A stretch of DNA of 64,000 nucleotides from Echria macrotheca (taxonomy: Eukaryota > Ascomycota > Sordariomycetes > Sordariales > Schizotheciaceae), in assembly GCA_030411725.1 (NCBI GenBank), contig MU839832.1, positions 558,001 to 622,000 on the forward strand, given 5' to 3'. The notes under the pieces were generated by a model, which saw nothing but the letters and a program-made list of their open reading frames with translations, searched no databases and had not been told where the DNA came from. The position numbers and the translations under genes are program-made. Below, in pieces: positions 47,104-59,500 of the stretch (position 1 is its first letter; the number at the start of each line of letters is the position of its first letter).

Positions 47104-47364
47104 ATGGCGGAGCATCCGGAGCCATCGGCTGTTGCGACTGAGCCATCGGCGACGTCGGAGGCGACGGGGGCACCAGCTATTCCGACGGAGCCCGGCCATG
47201 TCATTACCCAGCTTCCCGAGCCGGAAGACCAGGGAGCGGGGGGTGGTGCGAATGAGGAGGCCAAGGATGGGGAGCACAAGGGGGGTGATGAGGACTGGTG
47301 TGATGATGAGGACGACGTATGCGATGATGAGGACTATTCGGATGATTCGGACGACGACGAGTGA
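47104..47364 (+). other. In-frame acidic ORF immediately after the TAG stop
   Basis: This starts with ATG directly after the TAG and stays in the frame of the upstream exon for 86 codons. It begins MAEHPEPSAVATEPSATSEA and ends with Asp/Glu clusters (CDDEDDVCDDEDYSDDSDDD). It could be a C-terminal tail cut off by a nonsense change, a readthrough extension, or chance; the steady Ala/Thr/Glu/Pro composition resembles tails of secreted fungal proteins. Confidence 0.5.
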
Positions 47365-50042
47365 ATGGGGATGTACGATGGGTACAAGCAAGGGATCCGT
47401 AATTATAATCGTTAATGACGTTGCATAGAAAGATGAGAAGTACATACACAATGGCCTAATTCATGGTTACAACTCTTCACAGATGTGCCCTGGTTTCGAT
47501 GTGTTTGTCTCTGGTTATTTTCCCAGGGTACGTTTGCAGTCGGATAGGAGATGCTTGTGCTTGGTGAGACGGTTATTATCCTTCATCGGATGGGTAAGGA
47601 TTTAAACATATCATCCCGACTCCGTTCCAGGTAAATATTTCTGACAGAAGGAATCTTCAGGGATTATCCCCGTAATGTCTCCTTGTATTGTACAAGCAAC
47701 ATCAACCACAATACTCATGTTGAACTTTCTACCCGGCATGGTGTTATGGAGACGAAATGCAGAACCTGAGCAACTGGGCAATGTGAAACGTACAGGTGAG
47801 TGCGATCACGGCTCCTGATCTCCAAAGTCAACGAAGAGTAGAGCGCCACATAAGCAACTTCCAACATTGAGCCCTATCATCCCGAGTCTGGCGGTTTTGA
47901 GGCCCCGGCTTCTCGAAGAGCCAGCAGGAGCAAGTTGTCAAAAGGTCACGTTGAACCGGATTGACAAGACCACCCGCGTTGCCCGGCATGTCTACGCCTG
48001 AACGCAAGTGCTCTGTGATATCGGACGATCGACTAGACCATGGCCAGACCTGACTCGACAAGTCTTCGAGAAACGTTATCAAGCGTCCGTGTCTCACCGC
48101 CATATCAACTCGCCAGAGCCGCAAACAAACCCAACGATAGGCAAGCCGTAAACACCACGCGGCCGGGCATCGGGTAGCAATGCATTGCATGGCGGCTGAG
48201 CCGTCAATTCCGGATCGTCGGGATTGCACATTAATCGTCGGGGAGAGGAGGCTCTTCAACTCGACCGGGTCAAGCTAGTCCGAAGAATGGCCTTGTCCCG
48301 GTGGCGATGTCGTTTGCCCGATGGCGGTGCCTAGACTGGCTGCTTACAGGAACTGATCTTGGCAAGGCTTGACAGCTTTTGTGCTGTTGCAGCTTCCATG
48401 GTGGTTTCGCCACCACAGCACAGCTGTGGTGATCGTCGTCTGCGAGCTGCATGGCTCCTGCAATGTATGTCGAACATATACAGCGCAGCCGGGCACTTGA
48501 TGCCGCAGGTCTGGCCTCCATGCATGCGACATGCGCCTCGGCCGCCCGCCCGCTTTCTTTGCCCCTTCGACTTTCGAGCTCACGGTTCGTGGACATAACC
48601 GATAGAATATAACCGATATGGCTTCTATCGAATCTTTTGGACTCAAACAACTCTGCGAGACGCACGTTGATACGCTACCTGTTTTCGCGGCATGAAATTG
48701 TTTCCGCAACAGATAAGGGTGTGGTTGTTTCCGGGCCGCGCCTTCCTTGTGTCGTTTGAGATGTCCAAGACAAACTCAATTGTCCATCCACCCTTTTTTT
48801 TTTCTTCAACAACCATCCAGTCACATCAGGCCACGCCACAAAAACCAGAGATCGCTGGATCGTGACGACGAGCCCTCGGGACCAGACCGCCGGCAATTAT
48901 GATTGAACATTGAACGGGTTTGCCGGCTGTGGCTCGCCATGCACCAAATACAGGATCTTCGACCTCCCTTTGGCTCTTGGACGAATAGAGAGCCGCAAGG
49001 CTGTCGCTAGAATACACACTCTCGGGGTGCTGGTCCCGACCCTCCCCATGCGTTGGATGCAGTGTCACGTCGCGGCGCCGCCTGCAGACTACGCCCAGTG
49101 AAGCAGCAGACGACCACCCGGCGGACGAGGCAAACTTTGGGGGCCGTCGCCTTGTCTTGGCATCATTTTTCGGTGTCTGCTCACCTCGGGCTGCACTGTA
49201 TGTATTCAATACCCCCCTCGGCCGAGTGTCTTCCCTCCATGGAGCTGAACGACCCATTTGAAGTAGACCGATGTGGACTTGCAGGAGATGGCACAATGGA
49301 AACTTACAATGCCTATTCGGTCCACCATCCCGGCATGAACTCGTACAAATACCAACATCCCATCGACAGCCCAAAGGGGGAATGTTGGGAGGGAAGCGCG
49401 GCTGCCGAAACAAAACCGACGGGGACATGGCAATAATATATGGGAGGTCTGCAACAACTTATCCAGCGTCGCAAGTGCGTCACTGCGTTCGTTGCCCGGC
49501 AGATACACCTTTTCACCTCGCCCTGCGATTCGTCACCGGCCTCCCATTGCGGCATGCCGGCGATTCTCTGACCGGGCGGGGTTTCCCTCTTCGAGCCCAT
49601 GGTGGTACCCCGCGGTGAGAAACCACACTTGGGGCTCAAGCTGTGCTACGCCCGGCAGCGGATGAGTTGATGGTTGTGATGGAGATATGTTGCCCGGCTC
49701 GAGTGAGCCGCCCCGTTTAGTCAATGATAGACACAAGGCAGGATTCCTGTTTCCAGAAGGCTATCTGATGATGGCCTTGCTTCATGTTGTAGCCAAACCA
49801 ATAGCCTTGCCTGGCTGTGTGGTTCGCCCACCATCCGTATAAGTCCAACTTAACCCACTTTGACCCCCGCCCCTTTGCTGCTCTCCTCCCCCCTTCCTCA
49901 CCCCTTTTCTATTCCCAGAACAACAAAGTGTGGATAATATTTGAAATTCCACAACACGAGCTTTGACACTTTCCTCTCTGGCTCGGTCAACCCCAACTTC
50001 CAACGCTACGGACAAGGGGTATCACATTCGATATTTGACAAT
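47365..50042. other. Intergenic region, no supported gene
   Basis: About 2.7 kb with no gene I can support. A 200-codon minus-strand frame (48826-49428) lacks family features. Closer to 50043, the C/T-rich stretch 49850-49900 fits a leader for the Q-rich gene. Confidence 0.45.
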
Positions 50043-52505
50043 ATGTCTGGGCACGCAATCCCCATCCCGCCCCCAGCCCCGGCGTACCCGGGTCATCAAG
50101 CACAAGCAAACCGAGCCCCTACCCAACCGGCGAACGCGAGCCAGGGGCAACAACACCTTCAGCAACAACACCAGCAACAACAGTGGCAACAGCAACAGTG
50201 GCAGCAACAGCAACGGCAACAGCCACAAGGGCAGCAACCACAAGGGCAACAGCTGCAAGGGCAGCAACCGCAATGGCAGCAACCGCAATGGCAACAACAA
50301 CGCCCTTCGAGAGAGGTGAACCAATACGCCCCGGAAACGACCGCCACCAAGTTCACCGACCAGAACCGCTTCGTTACGACTGTGGATACCCGTGTTGAGA
50401 AGCTCCCCAACCCCAAAAAGGCGCGTGATGATCTATGCATCTACACTGTGAGGCGATATGAGGACCTTACTCGGCTGGACACCACCGACGATGATTCCGA
50501 CTCGGACGAAGAGCTCGGGAGAATCGACAGCTGGAAACACTTCGACGTCATCAGTGTACAGGGCGTTCAGCAGCATGAGGCCGCAAAGCAGGTGCGGTTA
50601 CTTAACAAGTATACCGGGAGCGTCACCGAAAAGAAAAAGATGCTCAGCCCGGAGCTCGTCAAACATCTAGAGTTTGCAAGTCATGAAATCTCGAAGAGTT
50701 TCGATCCAGAATTCTTCGAGACAAATCTCGTGCAGCTTGACTATCAGCTTCGCGTGTCGAGGAAAGAGAAAAGGGGACGCCATCGCAAGGACGGTCACCG
50801 TGACTACAAGAGCCGTGACAACAAGAAGCGCGGCCGGAACGAGACCACCTCGAGGCTGTTCCATGGGAAGTCCAAGGACTGGCGACGACAAGCCAAGTAC
50901 AAGAAAGGGTGGGAGTCGAAGGTCAGGCTCGACCGATCCAGCATCACAGCCTACTACAAAACGTCTCCTCTGCCAAACGTGAATGTCGTTGAGCTGTGGC
51001 GTCAACAGAACCTGCGGAAGCTGTATCCCCAGATGCAGTACCAGCAGGAGCAGCCGTTTTACGATGGGCAGCGGCAAGCAGCAAACTACCAACAGTCGCA
51101 GGGGTTCATTCAGCTTCCCGCGCAAGGCGCACAGAACTGGCAGCATGCCAACGGTTACGCCGAGCAGAACACCCAGGGTGGATATCCTCCGGCCCACGGC
51201 GGTGGTCACGGCGGGCACGGTAACCCTGGCGGCGGCGGACATGGTGGCGGGCATGGCGGCGGTGGCGGCGGTGGCGGCGGACATGTCGGAGGGAATGTTC
51301 AAAGCGTACATGGAAATCATGGAAATCCCGGAGGCAATGGCGGCCACGCCAGCCATGCCCATAATCAGGGAGGTCCACCAAACGCACAGAGACCACAGCA
51401 GCCAGCCGCCCGACCCGTCGCCGATAATAACCAGAACCGACGAGATTCCGTCCAGAGAGAGCCCAACCGACGGGAGTCCATCCAGCGAGAGTCCAACCAA
51501 AATAATGCCAACCGCAGGGATTCCAGCCAGAGAGAGCGGTCAGCTTCCCGCCCTCCAACAAACCGCGCGGCAAGTCAGTCTCGGCCACGTCAGGGAGGCC
51601 CAGGTCAAAGGCAACAGACAAGGATTCCGTCACAAGACTCTTCGCCGTTGAGCCGACACTCGCAGCTCTTTGACGAAGCAGATATCAGCTCGACGGCCTC
51701 AACCGTGAGCAGGGACAGTCTAGACAGAGCACGGATGTACCCACCACGAGTGCCCAGGGCACCCTTCCCGGCTGTCCCATTCGAGCCGGGACACTTCGGT
51801 GAGGGCCCGGGGCCTCGGCGACACCGTCTCGACGATCACCCCGTCGGGGGCTTGATGGGCGGCGGTCTGGACATTTTTGCGCGCGAGGAGCTTGAGGAGT
51901 ACCGGCGCCGAGAAAAGCGCCGGCGCGAACAGGAACTTGAGGACGACGTCTTACGGAGACGGCTGTCATCGCCCTTGGGGCTTGAGACGCCCATGCGGTT
52001 TCTTCGCTTCGAAGATGAGGAGGATGACTGGGCCGACGGGGAGCGGGATCGTGACTGGGATAGGGGGAGGGACAGACGGAGGATGCCGGTACTCCTGCGA
52101 GTGGGAAGCCGGAGGGGGTCTGGTTTGGAGCGCTCGGACTTTGCGGACAGGCGGGTATATAGCGACATGGAGAGGGAGAGGGAGTTTAGTGGGCTGCGGG
52201 ATTACGAGCGCGGGCTGTCACGGGAGAGAATCCCGAGGCATGTGCCGCCACATCAAGTCCGACATGTCTCCAGGCCGGCTGGGGGCCGGTTCTATGATGG
52301 GGACTCGGATCTTGGTGAGGACTATGCTAGGGATCGACGACCGTCGGGTTCTGCTCCGAGACCGGGGCTTGGGATCCGACGGACGAGTCCGGTGCCGGGT
52401 GAGAGAATTGGTGGCAGGCCTGGTTTGGGTCCCCAGGGGCAGAGGCCGTCGGCGGGTGTTGAGGCTGGGAGGTACAGGGCGAGGTGTGAGGATTTCTTCG
52501 AGTGA
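50043..52505 (+). CDS. Gln-rich, Arg-rich low-complexity protein, unrecognised
   Basis: A single-exon frame of 820 aa starts at the first ATG of the frame (MSGHAIPIPPPAPAYPGHQ). Residues ~35-90 are a polyglutamine region with PQGQQ and QWQQ units, encoded by CAACAG-type repeats. Residues ~100-345 look like a conserved, folded or helical region (YAPETTATKFTDQNRFVTTV, CIYTVRRYEDLTRLDTTDDD, HLEFASHEISKSFDPEFFET, SKDWRRQAKYKKGWESKVRL). A Gly/His-rich segment (HGGGHGGHGNPGGGGHGG) and Arg/Ser/Asn repeats (NRRDSVQRE-like) follow. The C-terminal third is Arg/Glu-rich with REKRRREQELEDDVLRRRLS. It could be a nuclear or prion-like protein, but I do not recognise a family and infer no function. Confidence 0.78.
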   Translation: MSGHAIPIPPPAPAYPGHQAQANRAPTQPANASQGQQHLQQQHQQQQWQQQQWQQQQRQQPQGQQPQGQQLQGQQPQWQQPQWQQQRPSREVNQYAPETTATKFTDQNRFVTTVDTRVEKLPNPKKARDDLCIYTVRRYEDLTRLDTTDDDSDSDEELGRIDSWKHFDVISVQGVQQHEAAKQVRLLNKYTGSVTEKKKMLSPELVKHLEFASHEISKSFDPEFFETNLVQLDYQLRVSRKEKRGRHRKDGHRDYKSRDNKKRGRNETTSRLFHGKSKDWRRQAKYKKGWESKVRLDRSSITAYYKTSPLPNVNVVELWRQQNLRKLYPQMQYQQEQPFYDGQRQAANYQQSQGFIQLPAQGAQNWQHANGYAEQNTQGGYPPAHGGGHGGHGNPGGGGHGGGHGGGGGGGGGHVGGNVQSVHGNHGNPGGNGGHASHAHNQGGPPNAQRPQQPAARPVADNNQNRRDSVQREPNRRESIQRESNQNNANRRDSSQRERSASRPPTNRAASQSRPRQGGPGQRQQTRIPSQDSSPLSRHSQLFDEADISSTASTVSRDSLDRARMYPPRVPRAPFPAVPFEPGHFGEGPGPRRHRLDDHPVGGLMGGGLDIFAREELEEYRRREKRRREQELEDDVLRRRLSSPLGLETPMRFLRFEDEEDDWADGERDRDWDRGRDRRRMPVLLRVGSRRGSGLERSDFADRRVYSDMEREREFSGLRDYERGLSRERIPRHVPPHQVRHVSRPAGGRFYDGDSDLGEDYARDRRPSGSAPRPGLGIRRTSPVPGERIGGRPGLGPQGQRPSAGVEAGRYRARCEDFFE

Positions 52506-53229
52506 TGACTCGGGTGTGTGTTAGTATTGTAGCGGTTGATTGTCAAAAGTACAAGAATGTATTTCTTAGAGATGATGGTTTGTATGGTTGATGTATACAC
52601 TATTACTACTGAATGTCTTTTCTACGAGATGACAGTTTGTATGTTTGATGTGTAATGCCAATTGCTATTCCGTACCTGGTTGCTTGGTAATCGTGCTAAG
52701 ATGTTGCGTGTCGAGAATACATATTGATCGGTTATCTTGTTGTTTAATATCGTGAAAGATGTCAGTTACGTGGATATAATGTGTGGTTTCTTAAACGAAA
52801 TCCAGCTATCTATCATCCCCACGTTGCAATGTATCGCATCCATGTCCCCATCTGTTCGGTGCTCCATCTATCAGATTCTAGCTGGTTCTCTATCCCCTCG
52901 TCATCTATCATCTCGATTATCTGCCATAACTGACGGCTCGGTCGCTGGACCCGGACCCAACTGAGCTAGCCTCCAAAAGGATTGCCAGGGAGAATTCTAA
53001 GGTCAGCGGCAGCACCTTGGAATCCCAACTCTGGTCATTTGCCAGCAAGGCATAAGGCTGTGACTCTAACCCCATTTTACCATCATCTCTTCATCATTTC
53101 TCGCTTTGCCTGTCATTCCCATCTCTTGAACTGATAACAAACCCCCGCTTCCTTTGGTATCCCTACATTTACAGGGGAGACAAAAAGAAAAAAGAAAACA
53201 CCCTCTTGAAGTGTTTCAGAGAGATTGAA
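52506..53229. other. AT-richer intergenic region
   Basis: This is the 3' region of the Q-rich gene. Two degenerate copies of a GATG-A-GTTTGTATG-TTGATGT segment occur (about 52570-52600 and 52629-52655). No gene is seen. Confidence 0.45.
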
Positions 53230-53371
53230 TGCCCACTATTAGAATCGAACTGATGACCTCATCATTTAGCCAGTCAAGTTATTTTTAACATAGCTGTTTC
53301 AGTTTTCCTCAGTTTAGTGAGGAAAGAAAGAAAGGTACTAGTGATGCGCTCTACCATTGAGCCAAGCGGGC
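53230..53371 (-). tRNA. tRNA-Thr (AGT) with a ~70-bp intron
   Basis: Read on the minus strand from 53371, GCCCGCT pairs fully with AGTGGGC (with one G-T) at the 3' end, the discriminator A being at 53230. The D arm is GCTC-AATGGTA-GAGC and the anticodon stem CATCA pairs with TGATG. The loop is C-T-AGT-A-A with anticodon AGT at 53339-53337. The intron, 53335-53266, sits one base after the anticodon, the canonical place for nuclear tRNA introns. The T arm is ATCAG-TTCGATT-CTAAT, with one C-A mismatch. The intron is long and AT-rich, and with the mismatch the gene could be weakened; otherwise all elements are present. Confidence 0.75.
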
Positions 53372-54365
53372 TGGATGCTGTGGATGTGTCTTGTATGCAA
53401 GTATGTTCTCTGGTCAGATTAAAGAACTAACTAGCCTGACATATTTTTTTTGGGGGGGGGGGGGGGGGGATGACGGCTGGGTGTTTAAAATACGGGATTT
53501 CGGTTAGAATTGTTGGAGGATTGTTTGTCTGAGATGTGTGGGCAGGTGGGTACCTGTCTATATAGGTATCTTGCGCTTTGTTTATTGTTTTGTTATGTTC
53601 ACCGAATGAACTGATCATATAATTGATCAAGTGTTGGTCTTTTTACATATGGAATATTTGAAGGTGTATACAGAATACACAAGTTTGACATTGGAGTTAT
53701 GGAAAACTAAGCTCTCTGCAGGGAATCTTGTGTGTGTATTGAGGTAAGAACTGGCCCAGCAAGAGCTGGGCCAAGTCATCTATCTACCTTATCTATCTAT
53801 TCTGTTACCTGCCCTGATTGGGTTGGCTTTGAATAGCTTCATCCGTTTGACTCAGTTTGCCTGCAAGTAAACAAAGAAATCTAGAAATCTTAGGTGTGGT
53901 GATGTCAGTCTGGCGCGCAGCAGCAGCACTGGACTGGCGACCGCTACCCGCCAGGGTGCTCATCAGGGTGCCTGAGTCGTCACTGGAGCTGGTATGTTTG
54001 GCGCCTTTGGGTCGAGGAGGGAGAAACTCGACGTTCTGAACAATTTTTTCTTTTTTTAAAAGGGGTGGGGGATTCGAAGGGCGCCAGCAGGCGATTGTGC
54101 GGTTCTAAATTCCGATCAAGCTTTTAGATGGTAGTTGACTTTAGAATCTTTTTTTTTTCCAACATCGTAGGGGGTGTGTTTGCTTTGCATGCCACGAATG
54201 TGGCCCAGAAGATACCCCCCGAAAGTAAAGCCTGACCGGAGCGAGTCTTTGTTCAACAGATCTAGATACTGTTGAAGTCTGATGGGCACTCTCGACAGCG
54301 TCACACAGAAAATATCGCAATCTGAAAAGCTTCCCAGCTCGGCCCATCCAATTTTGCCGTCCCTC
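53372..54365. other. Intergenic region with an 18-base G run and a hairpin
   Basis: This contains a T run followed by an 18-base G run (53452-53469), and a perfect inverted repeat (53752-53760 with 53765-53773). It ends in the 3' region of the 274-aa gene. No gene is seen. Confidence 0.5.
53752..53773. repeat. Perfect 9-bp inverted repeat with AAGA loop
   Basis: TGGCCCAGC-AAGA-GCTGGGCCA could form a stable hairpin on either strand. It lies ~600 bp beyond the 274-aa gene and has no clear gene to serve. Function unknown. Confidence 0.6.
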
Positions 54366-55276
54366 TCAGAGCGAGTGTAATGCCTGCTCAGCCTGTTCCA
54401 CGTCCTCATAATGATGCTTCAGACCGTCGTCTACCATCTTGCCACCCTTAGTCTTGATGAACCCAGCCGCCTCAGTGACGAGCCTGATAAAAGCCTGCTC
54501 CTTGGTCAGGAAACTCTCAGCACTCTGCTGGTCTCCCTTCTCGGCAGCGAGCTCAAGCGCCCGCTGCACAGCGCTCTCGTCGTACTCCCTCGCCACAGAG
54601 ATCTTATTCTGCAGGATCTGAAAGATACCAATGTTGACGCCCTCAACGGAAATGTGGCCGTAGCTCTCTAATAACGAGTGCTAGTTAGCAATTCCCGGCT
54701 TCGGAACCAACTGGGGAGGAAGGGAAACAAGAGATACTGATTTTGATACATACCCCGATTGTCGAAGTGTTCCGTCATCCACGTTTGCCACTCCTTCAGA
54801 ATGACCGTGATAATTTTCCGCTGCTTGTTGACAGCCTGGATGATGGCGACACGCCGCTTGTTGACCGGCGTGGGATTCGTTTCAAAGATACTCTTCCAGG
54901 TTGACTCAAATGCCTTCATGCCCGCGGTAAAAAACGCGCCCTTACCGACCTCAATACCGGCAGCCTTGGCGTAGGCCAGCTTGTTGCCCCAGATGTTTGT
55001 GGCCAATCTTGCCGCCGATCTACCGAGGTTGGCGGCCATTGCCTGGCCACTTTCGAAGGCCGCCCGTACCGCCGACCTCTCGGCGGCAGCGGCGGCACTG
55101 GGTACTGTGATGGCACTCGTGGTTTCGGCGAGGAGTGCTTCTTCCTCCTCGGCGGCCAGATCTGTCGCAGCTACTTCGGCCTCAGCTCCGACCGCTTCAG
55201 CGGTTCCGACCACTTCAGCGGTTTCGGCCACTTCAGTTAGAGCCTCGATGCCCTCGAATAATACGGCGGCAGCCAT
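54366..55276 (-). CDS. 274-aa helical protein, unrecognised, divergent to the ATPase
   Basis: Two exons (55276-54754, 54667-54366) join in phase 1 across an 86-bp GT-AG intron; the joined sequence reads HFDNR-ESYGHISVEGVN. Residues ~1-75 are Ala/Glu/Val/Thr-rich and acidic. The rest is predicted helical (RSAVRAAFESGQAMAANLGR, WGNKLAYAKAAGIEVGKGAF, AIIQAVNKQRKIITVILKEW, AREYDESAVQRALELAAEKG). It has no signal peptide, membrane helix or Cys. I do not recognise the family. It is transcribed divergently from the large P-loop ATPase 1.26 kb away, so they may share a promoter region, but a functional link is only a guess. Confidence 0.78.
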
Positions 55277-56540
55277 GGTAAAAGAGAGCTTGGTTAGTAT
55301 AACTGATAAACAAACAAGGTCGAACGGGCGTCATACAGAGCAAAAGGCACGCACCATGTCCAGAGGGCGATCCCTTATATCTACGCAATTTCCAGCATTA
55401 AAAAGAGAGAATAACACTAGAGAATGGTAACCGCGGGAGCCGCCCTCGTATCCATTTAGTTGATACCCAATACCAATTCCCTTCCATGCCCAGTAACCCA
55501 ACCCCCGCCCCCTTCTCGACCACAACCCGCAACACGTTCATTCCATATCTGGTCCACCCAACCCAACGTCCATTCATCCGAGGACGGATATTCTTTCAGA
55601 AAGCATGCTCGACTATAAACAGCTCGGAAAGCATCCTCCTAGGAACAGGAATGCATAGCCCATCGACCTCAAACCTGCCAGCCCGCCAATAGTGTTCAAA
55701 GTGCGCGAGCCTTGAATACAGCCTTCTGTCGACATCTGGCGCCACTCAGCTAACACTGGGAAACAGGCGGCAAGTATGTTCGCAGTGATAGGGGTGAAAA
55801 CAAGCTCAAGGTCGTCCTGATTGGGCCTCAACTTTTGTGGTGTGGTGCATGCACACCCTCAGCACTTCGACCCAAACCTGGGAGTCGGCGATTGGGATAA
55901 TCTCGCTCGTCAATGGCTACTGGCTGCTGAAGCGTTGATGCCCATATTGAATGCGTCCTCTTGCATGGATCACTCTACCGTTTGTGTACCGCGGATTGGC
56001 CCCGGAGATATGTCAGACTGAATTTCATGATGCTGCGGCCGGATCAGTTGGGAACCCAACTCGAGACAAGTATACGAGGATCGAACCTGTTCTACAAGAG
56101 GTTTGCTGTTACCAGCTAGAGCGTAGTACGTCAGAACGCCACTCAGGTCTTGATACACCAGAGATGTGATCGAGGCACCCGACCACTACCATCATTTGTT
56201 ATGACTACCTCGACTGGGAGTCCAACAGAGTTGTATCCAAGGTGATGTGCGCGTTTCGCTGCCGCAAAAGGCGAGAGGCTGCTGAAAATTCTTGGATGGA
56301 TGCTGCCCAACATGTTCGTCACAAGAGACTCTCAAGGACGCCATCCAGAAGCCGGAACCGTAGAGCCCCCGACCTTTTCCTCCCTGGCAAAACAATAAGA
56401 AAGAAAAAATCTGCTCGCCAAACTTAGTATCTCAGCTCTTGTTAATACCTAAAGAAACGGCGACGCCCGTTTAATCTCCTATCTGCAAACAAAACAAACC
56501 CCTTTCCGTCCCCCAGCAACCTCCCAATCCCGTCGGCAAG
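55277..56540. other. Divergent intergenic region between the helical protein and the ATPase
   Basis: No supported gene; open frames of 60-70 codons only. It is the presumed promoter region of both flanking genes. No clear TATA or repeat element is seen. Confidence 0.45.
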
Positions 56541-59500
56541 ATGTCGCAGGTTCTAGACAGCCTCAGAAAGCTTCCTTTTGGCGTCGAAGTGCCGGACGGA
56601 CGGTACGTCGTTAAATCGTTCGAGTCGTTCGAGCAAGGCGATGTGGTTGCGGAAGACGGCAAGGTAGTGGTGAACGACTGGCTCGGTTTCTACACTGGTG
56701 TGCGTACCTACTACCCCCCTTATAACTGGCATGCCTGAGTTCACTCAGCTGGTCTTCTATTCTCCCGGGCAGCCACTCGCCGAGAATTTGATCCAGAAAA
56801 TCCGCCATCTCCAGCTCATCACCGAATCCAAGGACAAAGCCACCGCAAAGGATCCTCCGGAGGGTAACTGGTGCTGGTTTGAGCTTGGCATCGTCAGGCA
56901 GGCATCCGGCGAGACAGCTGCTGAGAAAGAGCCCCTTTGCTGGATGAGCCACGAGAACGCCTTCATGAGTGAAGCGTATGAATGGGTAGGTTGCACCCCT
57001 TCCAGCACCATTCTCCCTACCTCACCAAGCCACGCGACTGACCATTGGTTCTGAACAATTTTTCGGTAACTAGCGTGAGGGAAAAGTGTTTTCCAAGGGC
57101 CACGCTCTGTTGACATCGCTCAAGGTGGGCCTCTTTGATGCCTCACCCGACTCAACTGGGTCGGGAGAAGGAAGGGTAGCTGACCTGGTTTAATAGCCTG
57201 GCGACCGAATTCAAGTCCGAGTCTGCGCTCGCTTCAAGGACTGGGGCATCTCGGCAAAGAAGGGTTACCTTGTCTTCGACATTGGCGCCGCAGATGCAGC
57301 TACACCCACCAGGGATGCAGTGCTCCTTCCCTCTCACGGACCGGGAGACCGCGAGCTGTTGATCGCCCAAAACGATGCAGTCAACGATCAATTCTCCGTT
57401 GACACCATCTTGGAGGATGTCAGTTCCAGGCTCCGAATCAAATGCGTGTCGTTGCCGCCCCCTGAACCCAACGGGAGTACGAGCGCTGCAGCACGTTTGG
57501 TCGACAACCTGCAAGAATACTGTGAACAACATCCGTCTTTGCTTGTCAGTAACGAGCCCCCTCCGCTTGAGGGCAGCACCATAAATTTGCCCGACATCCC
57601 TTCAGGCTTCCCCGCCAAGCGTCTATTGGTAGTGCTCAGCAGCGAAGCTATGGTCCAAGGGAAACCACACCTCTCGTGGGACCAAACAGTCGAGGAGTTC
57701 TGGAAGCTTGGCGATAAGCAGCTCAATCGCCCCTATCACCTGCTTGTCCGCTTCGGACACGAGGGGGCCATCTATAGAGACCCTGCCCACCCCAACGACT
57801 CAGTTCTCATCTTCGAGCCAGGCAGCCGGGCGGGTGGCTTTTTGGACAAATGGCGCTCAGAGTGTACCGAGGGGCTCAACGAAACGCTCGAAACAGAGCT
57901 GGACACGGTATTCACGGCCGGCCTGGCTTCCTCCTTGGCCAAAGAATCTGATCTCTCAATTAGAAACCTCTGCGAGACCCAGATCAAGCAAGCCATCATC
58001 ACTGGCCTTGAGTGGTGTCGACGTGTCAAGTTTGAGAATGGCTCTGTCATCAAAGACAACCTTACTTGGAACAATGTCATGTTGGGGACTCCCGCCGATC
58101 CGGTTTTCATCCCCGTGCGAATCAGTCGCCCTGCCACAGAGCAGGGATCGTCGTCGTTGATATTCAGGACTCTTCCCTACGACCCATCGTCGACAGAGGC
58201 GGCAACCGAGATCGCTCTTAAGCCCATAGCTAACGAAACGGCCAAGGACGACTTGCTACCCCACGTGCCAACCGCAAGTTTCGGGGCGCTCCTCACCGCC
58301 GACAGGAGCGAGATTGATAGCTTCCGTGAGATCGCTCACAAGCTGAAAGGCTACCTGTCGAAAAAGGATTTCAGCAAGCCATTCTCCATTGCCGTGTTCG
58401 GCCGGCCAGGCTCCGGCAAGTCGTTCGGCGTCGATCAAGTCATCCGGAGCATCATCGGGGAAGCCGAGATGAAAAGGAACCCCCCTCTGAATCGGAACCT
58501 CTCGCAGTTTGAGAATGAAGATGATATAACCTCCGTTTTTGCTAAAATCGAGAGCATGTCACAGGAGAACAGGACGGCGCCACCCGTTGTCTTCTTTGAC
58601 GAATTTGACGCCACGCACCAGAAAGAGCATCTATACTGGCTGAAGCATATTAGAAAGCGCCTCCAACCTGACCATGGATACCAAGACAATAAGAATAGGG
58701 GCCATGGCATCTACGTCTTCATTGGAGGCACGGCTGAAACCTTTGAGGAATTCCAACTCCAACCGAGCCGGAGGGTCAACCAGTCCCCTCCCCAAGCAGG
58801 CAAAGATGGGTATCCCGCAAGTTGTCAACATCTCAAGCCTGTCATGGATGATATATTCCGCGACACGAAATTGGTGCCGAAGGAGCTGCGATTTAAAACC
58901 GAGACCCAAGAGACAACCTCAGAGGACCTGTCAACAGTCTTCCACTGGGTGAGAAACCCTGGGGTGTCGGATGCAGATAAACGAAAGGAGAGCAGCATCC
59001 TGGACAAACCAGCCAGCGACCTACCCATCGTCTTCTTTGACAACTTTGGCGAGAACCGCGCAGGCGACACTCTCGGCTGGCTCAAGTCCTTCCTCGCGCC
59101 AATGCAAGACGGTGAATTCCGCGACACCGGGGACAAGGTGTACGAGCTGGGTCACGCCATATTCGTCTTCATCGAAGGCAACATGGGCCACTTTGAGTCC
59201 TTCCTCGACAACCCAGACATGCCCGACGTGTTCAAGCACGCCAAGGGCCCCGATTTTGTGAGCCGTTTGAGCGGGCAAGTCATGAACGGCAGCGTGACGG
59301 CCGGCCGGGGGGACGCAGGCAACGCACGCGATGACGAAAAGGCACAGCCTGACCATCTGAGGCAGGTGCTCACGGGCTACCGCAAGAAGCTTGCAGACTA
59401 TGAGAAACAAGTCGCAGAGTACAACGATTGGGTTGAAAAGGGCAAGACTGGGCAGCAAAAGAAGGAACCAAAGCCGCTCAAGCCGCTCTCCATCGGCGTC

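Noticed and set aside
48826..49428. 200-codon minus-strand frame in a gene-free region
   Set aside because: No recognisable domain, signal peptide or splice structure; composition looks random for GC-rich DNA.
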